IMG/VR virus record: IMGVR_UViG_3300035703_000304
Coordinates: 1-32,025 of that record
Reading direction: 5' to 3' (one strand)
DNA: 32,025 nucleotides
Source of the DNA: a virus
Part shown: positions 28,578 through 32,025 of the stretch, piece by piece
Layout of the letters: each line of letters starts with the position of its first letter
Position numbering within the stretch: the stretch's first letter is position 1
Translations under genes and position numbers: made by a program
Notes under the pieces: model-generated
What the model saw: only the letters and a program-made list of their open reading frames with translations
What the model was told of the DNA's origin: nothing
Databases searched by the model: none

Positions 28578-30092
28578 ATGCCTACCATTAAAATCAAGGG
28601 ATCATCCACAGCTTCTTCTGTACCGTCATCGCTTGCGTTAAGAGAACTAGCCGTTAACGTCACGGATAAGAAGCTCTATGTTGGTGATGGCTTTACTGTT
28701 CAGAAAGTTGTTGGTTCTCTTGGTAATCAAGAAGCTAACGCTGTAGCAATCACTGGTGGCTCTGTTGTAGGTATTACTGACCTAGCAGTTGCTGACGGTG
28801 GAACAGGTGCATCAACAGCAGCACAAGCAAGAACTAACTTAGGTGTCACGGCTACAGGCTCTGACACCACTTATGCTTTTAGGGCTAACAATCTTTCTGA
28901 CTTAGCTAATGTATCTACAGCCAGGACTAACCTAGGTTTAGGTACGATTGCAACACAGAATGCTAATGCAGTTAATATCACTGGTGGTGTTGTCAGCGGC
29001 ATCACTGATCTTGCAGTCGCTGATGGCGGTACTGGAGCAAGTACTGCTGCTGATGCAAGAACTAATCTAGATGTTCCTAGTAGAACTGGCAGCGATGCTT
29101 CAGGTACATGGAATATCAGCATCACAGGTAACGCAGCTACTGCAACTAACGGTGTTGTTACGACAGGAAGCTACAGCAATCCTGCTTGGTTGACAGCACT
29201 AGCATGGTCTAAAGTTACTGGTACACCAACAACACTAGGTGGTTATGGTATCACTGATGGTGTATCTACAGGAAGTACGTATAGTAACCCATCCTGGTTA
29301 ACAGCATTAGCTTGGTCAAAGATTACATCAACGCCTACCACACTAAGCGGTTACGGCATCACTGACGGTGTTGCAACAGGTGGTAGCTATGCAGATCCAA
29401 CATGGATTACATCATTAGCTGGTTCTAAGATCACTGGTAACATCAGTGGTAACGCAGCTAATGTCACTGGCACAGTAGCAGTTGCTAATGGTGGTACTGG
29501 TGGTACAACAGCCGCTACAGCAAGAGCTAACTTGCTTCCGTCTTATGCTACCAATGCTACAAAGGTATTGGCTGTCAACGCAGGAGAAACCGATGTTGCT
29601 TGGGTTACTGCTGGTGGTGGTGGTATTGGTGATGTTGCTGGTCCTGCATCTGCTACTGACAATGCTGTAGCAAGGTTTGACGGTACAACAGGTAAGCTTA
29701 TCCAGAATAGTGCATTCACTGTTAATGATAGCGGTGAAGTCATGGCTGGTACGTGGACAGCTACGGCTGTTAGTCCTTTATATGGTGGTACTGGACAGAC
29801 TAGCTACACTAATGGCCAACTACTTATTGGTAACGCTTCTGGTGGTTTAACAAAGGCTACATTAACTGCTGGTTCGAATGTAACCATAACTAATGGTGAT
29901 GGTGCTATTACCATCGCTGCTACAGGTGGTGGTGGTGGATCATCAACGATCCTAGAGAATGATGTTGTCATATCATCTAGCTACACACTAACAGCAAACA
30001 AGAATGGGCTATCTATTGGTCCTGTAACAATTAACACTGGCGTGGCTGTAACTGTACCTACTGATCATCGGTGGGTTGTATTAGCTTATTGA
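28578..30092 (+). CDS. Tail fibre / tail spike-like repeat protein
   Basis: 504 residues. The N-terminus MPTIKIKGSSTASSVPSSLALRELAVN-like region includes KKLYVGDG, the usual virion-attachment start of such proteins. Two 37-residue repeats follow (52-88 and 128-164, each with ITDLAVADGGTGAST), then two full and one partial copy of a 36-residue unit (199-229, 235-265, 271 onward, with NPxWLTALAWSKxT and GYGITDG). The C-terminus ILENDVVISSSYTLTANKNG ... VTVPTDHRWVVLAY is the common beta-structured end of phage fibre proteins. It should be a trimeric receptor-binding or fibre protein. Two similar beta-rich genes follow. Confidence 0.82.
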   Translation: MPTIKIKGSSTASSVPSSLALRELAVNVTDKKLYVGDGFTVQKVVGSLGNQEANAVAITGGSVVGITDLAVADGGTGASTAAQARTNLGVTATGSDTTYAFRANNLSDLANVSTARTNLGLGTIATQNANAVNITGGVVSGITDLAVADGGTGASTAADARTNLDVPSRTGSDASGTWNISITGNAATATNGVVTTGSYSNPAWLTALAWSKVTGTPTTLGGYGITDGVSTGSTYSNPSWLTALAWSKITSTPTTLSGYGITDGVATGGSYADPTWITSLAGSKITGNISGNAANVTGTVAVANGGTGGTTAATARANLLPSYATNATKVLAVNAGETDVAWVTAGGGGIGDVAGPASATDNAVARFDGTTGKLIQNSAFTVNDSGEVMAGTWTATAVSPLYGGTGQTSYTNGQLLIGNASGGLTKATLTAGSNVTITNGDGAITIAATGGGGGSSTILENDVVISSSYTLTANKNGLSIGPVTINTGVAVTVPTDHRWVVLAY

Positions 30093-30101
30093 GGATAAAA
30101 A

Positions 30102-30512
30102 ATGTCTGCTATTAAAGTTCAAGGAAATGCTAGCGGTACTGGTACACACACAATTCAGTCCGCTAATACTAACTCTAACCGTACTGCTACGTTGCCTGAT
30201 GCGGATACAACGCTTGGCTTCCTAAACGTACCTGTTAGCTCTACTACAACCACAATGGCTACTAGCGATGTAGGCAAGGTTATCTCTTTGTCCGCTGGTA
30301 TCACCATCCCTAACTCAACCTTTACCGCTGGTGATGTTGTATCACTGTACAACAATACGTCAGGGGATCTTACTGTTACTTGTACGATCACTACAGCATA
30401 CATTGCTGGTACAAACACAGACAAAGCTACCGTAACACTAGCAACCAGAGGCGTAGCTACTGTCTTGTTCATTAGTGGTACAGAGTGTGTTATCACCGGT
30501 AACGTGAGCTAA
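30102..30512 (+). CDS. Small beta-rich virion/fibre-associated protein (136 aa)
   Basis: 136 residues, Thr/Ser/Val-rich, without charged helices. It starts MSAIKVQGNASGTGTHTIQS, similar in style to the start of the fibre gene (MPTIKIKGSS), followed by TATLPDADTTLGF, a pattern seen in phage fibre-associated proteins, and ends FISGTECVITGNVS. Likely a structural protein attached to or stacked on the fibre; inferred from composition and from lying between two fibre-like genes. Confidence 0.7.
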   Translation: MSAIKVQGNASGTGTHTIQSANTNSNRTATLPDADTTLGFLNVPVSSTTTTMATSDVGKVISLSAGITIPNSTFTAGDVVSLYNNTSGDLTVTCTITTAYIAGTNTDKATVTLATRGVATVLFISGTECVITGNVS

Positions 30513-30514
30513 CT

Positions 30515-32025
30515 ATGGCTGGTATCTTTGGTTTACTCATGAGTGGTGCTGGAGTAATAAAAGACCAGTACTTTAACTTAACATCGCTCCTCCTCCCCGG
30601 CAACGGCACCAACGGCGCACAGAACAACACGTTCTTAGACTCGTCCACTAACAACTTCACCATCACCCGCAACGGTGACACGACGCAGGGAACCTTTAGC
30701 CCGTTCTCACAGACGGGGTGGGGTGCTTACTTTGCAGGTTCTGGCGCAAGAGTTTCGACAACATCAGGAAGCCAGTTTGCTTTTGGAACGGGAGACTTTA
30801 CTGTTGAATTTTGGATGTATCCAACATCTTCATCATCAAACGTTGGTATTTTTGACACAAGAACTGCCAACAATAATGGCTTGATTGTTCGTCTTGGCGA
30901 TGGTGCATCCAATCCAAACGTTGTAAGTGCATACGTTGCTGGTACCGAATTAAACACTAAGGCGATTACTTACAATTCTTGGCAGCATGTTGCGATTGTC
31001 AGAAGTTCTGGTAACGGGGTTATATATGTAAATGGAGTCGGATCGACTTCAAAAGCCGCTTCTGGAGATTGTAGTCAGACGGGATGTCTTATATCAGCAC
31101 TTTACGATGCGTTAACCTCAAACTTTGTTGGTTATTTATCAAATTTTCGTGTCGTAAAGGGAAGGGCTGTATATACAAGCGACTTTCAACCGGCAACATC
31201 AAACCTCGGCGCAACAACTGGAGGATCATCTCCTCCAACAGGGACTCAAACATCGTTATTAACCTTGCAGTCAAACCGTTTTGTTGACAATGGCGGTTTA
31301 GCAACGCCTAACACATTGACGATAACAAATTCTGTTGCCATCACCCCCTTCTCCCCCTTCGCACCAACGTCCTCCTACAGTGCTGCCGCAGTGGGTGGTA
31401 GCGGGTACTTTGATGGGAGTGGGGATTATTTGGATGTTGCTAATAACGCTGCGCTGCAATTAGGAACTTCTGATTTCACGTTAGAAACGTGGGCGTATCT
31501 GATAGACCAAGCTGGAACTGCTAACCATGTAATTATCAGTAAACAAAATTATCTTATTTACTATGAAGAAGCTATTTCTAAGTGGATTTTTGAAACAAAC
31601 TTAGGGTCAATTACATCCTCCTCAACATGGCCTTTGAGTGCTTGGCAGCACGTAGCCGCAACCAGAAGTGGTAACACATTTACCTTATGGGTTAACGGAA
31701 CAAGCCAAGGAACTTTGACAAATAGCGGCAGTGTTACTGACGCTGGTGGCTTGATGAATATCGGTCGGAATGTTGGAAATTCATCAAACTACACTCAAGG
31801 GTATTTATCTAGCTTACGTCTTGTCAAAGGAACTGCTGTTTACACCTCGGCCTTTACTCCACCAACCGCACCCCTAACCGCAATCACCAACACATCCCTC
31901 CTCCTCAACTTCACCAACGCTGGTGTCGTCGATGCCACTGCGAAGAACGTGCTGGAGACAGAGGGCAATGCACAGATCAGCAATGGGGCTGCAAAGTTTG
32001 GTACTACAAGTATTTACTTAAACGG
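30515..32025 (+). CDS. LamG/concanavalin A-like domain protein (3' truncated by window)
   Basis: Starts at ATG 30515, three bases after the previous stop, and stays open to the window end: at least 503 residues. After MAGIFGLLMSGAGVIKDQYF come two laminin-G-like units of about 210 residues: SLLLPGNGTNG ... FGTGDFTVEFWMYP ... SWQHVAIVRSSGNGVIYVNG ... NFRVVKGRAVYT, then SLLTLQSN ... LGTSDFTLETWAYL ... AWQHVAATRSG ... SLRLVKGTAVYT. A third unit begins with SLLLNFTNAG. Such domains bind carbohydrates, so a receptor- or surface-binding virion protein is likely. Base composition alternates: GC-rich at 30580-30720, 31330-31440 and 31860-31960, AT-richer between, suggesting domain shuffling. Confidence 0.82.
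   Translation, partial: MAGIFGLLMSGAGVIKDQYFNLTSLLLPGNGTNGAQNNTFLDSSTNNFTITRNGDTTQGTFSPFSQTGWGAYFAGSGARVSTTSGSQFAFGTGDFTVEFWMYPTSSSSNVGIFDTRTANNNGLIVRLGDGASNPNVVSAYVAGTELNTKAITYNSWQHVAIVRSSGNGVIYVNGVGSTSKAASGDCSQTGCLISALYDALTSNFVGYLSNFRVVKGRAVYTSDFQPATSNLGATTGGSSPPTGTQTSLLTLQSNRFVDNGGLATPNTLTITNSVAITPFSPFAPTSSYSAAAVGGSGYFDGSGDYLDVANNAALQLGTSDFTLETWAYLIDQAGTANHVIISKQNYLIYYEEAISKWIFETNLGSITSSSTWPLSAWQHVAATRSGNTFTLWVNGTSQGTLTNSGSVTDAGGLMNIGRNVGNSSNYTQGYLSSLRLVKGTAVYTSAFTPPTAPLTAITNTSLLLNFTNAGVVDATAKNVLETEGNAQISNGAAKFGTTSIYLN

Overview
This window looks like part of a virulent, short-tailed (podovirus-like) double-stranded DNA phage genome. It carries a terminase, portal, scaffold and capsid block, a lysis cassette, and a T7-style replication set (family A DNA polymerase, primase-helicase, 5'-3' exonuclease, ssDNA-binding protein). 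No integrase, repressor or host gene was seen. The small paralogous genes of the 'REEIIRMAREAG' and 'QWVGLT' types recall phages of freshwater or soil Proteobacteria, but the host cannot be fixed from this sequence. No tRNA, CRISPR array or phage RNA polymerase gene was found. Tail-tube/nozzle genes are absent and probably lie in the unseen part of the genome that links the right edge to the left edge.

Layout. (1) 1-4826, plus strand: two virion (probably ejection) proteins, a holin-like protein, an HNH homing endonuclease and a GH24 endolysin, closed by an intrinsic terminator. (2) 4604-19778, minus strand: a long, tightly overlapping early/replication operon. From its 5' side (high coordinates) it holds small unknown genes, a GP88-like protein, a C5-methyltransferase-fold protein, an AT-rich palindrome cluster with a promoter, a cassette of paralogous small genes, primase-helicase, DNA polymerase, SSB, 5'-3' exonuclease, a PD-(D/E)XK nuclease, ThyX, a DEDD-type exonuclease, a DUF3310 protein and a class II ribonucleotide reductase. 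(3) 19779-20674: a non-coding control region of about 0.9 kb between the divergent blocks, with several repeat families, plus-strand promoters and a strong match to the bacterial chromosomal parS site. (4) 20675-32025, plus strand: terminase small subunit, endonuclease VII-like gene, terminase large subunit, portal, an antisense HNH gene, two small head-region genes, scaffold, a major capsid gene split by a group I intron, a small gene, tail-fibre-like proteins and a LamG-domain protein cut off by the window end.

How it works together. The minus operon makes dNTPs (class II RNR, ThyX) and replicates DNA; the plus operons package DNA, build the head and fibres, and lyse the cell. Four homing-type endonucleases sit in or beside the lysis, terminase, portal and capsid genes. 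Two plus-strand promoters, before terS and before the gene at 25487, share the same block around the -35 box, which suggests a common control of head genes.

Most notable: the capsid group I intron, whose internal guide sequence pairs with both exons and whose removal restores a clean capsid reading frame; the parS-like site; the palindrome cluster at 16673-16763; the repeated SD-stop-start junction linking paralogous small genes at 14819-16156; and several small genes under 60 codons.
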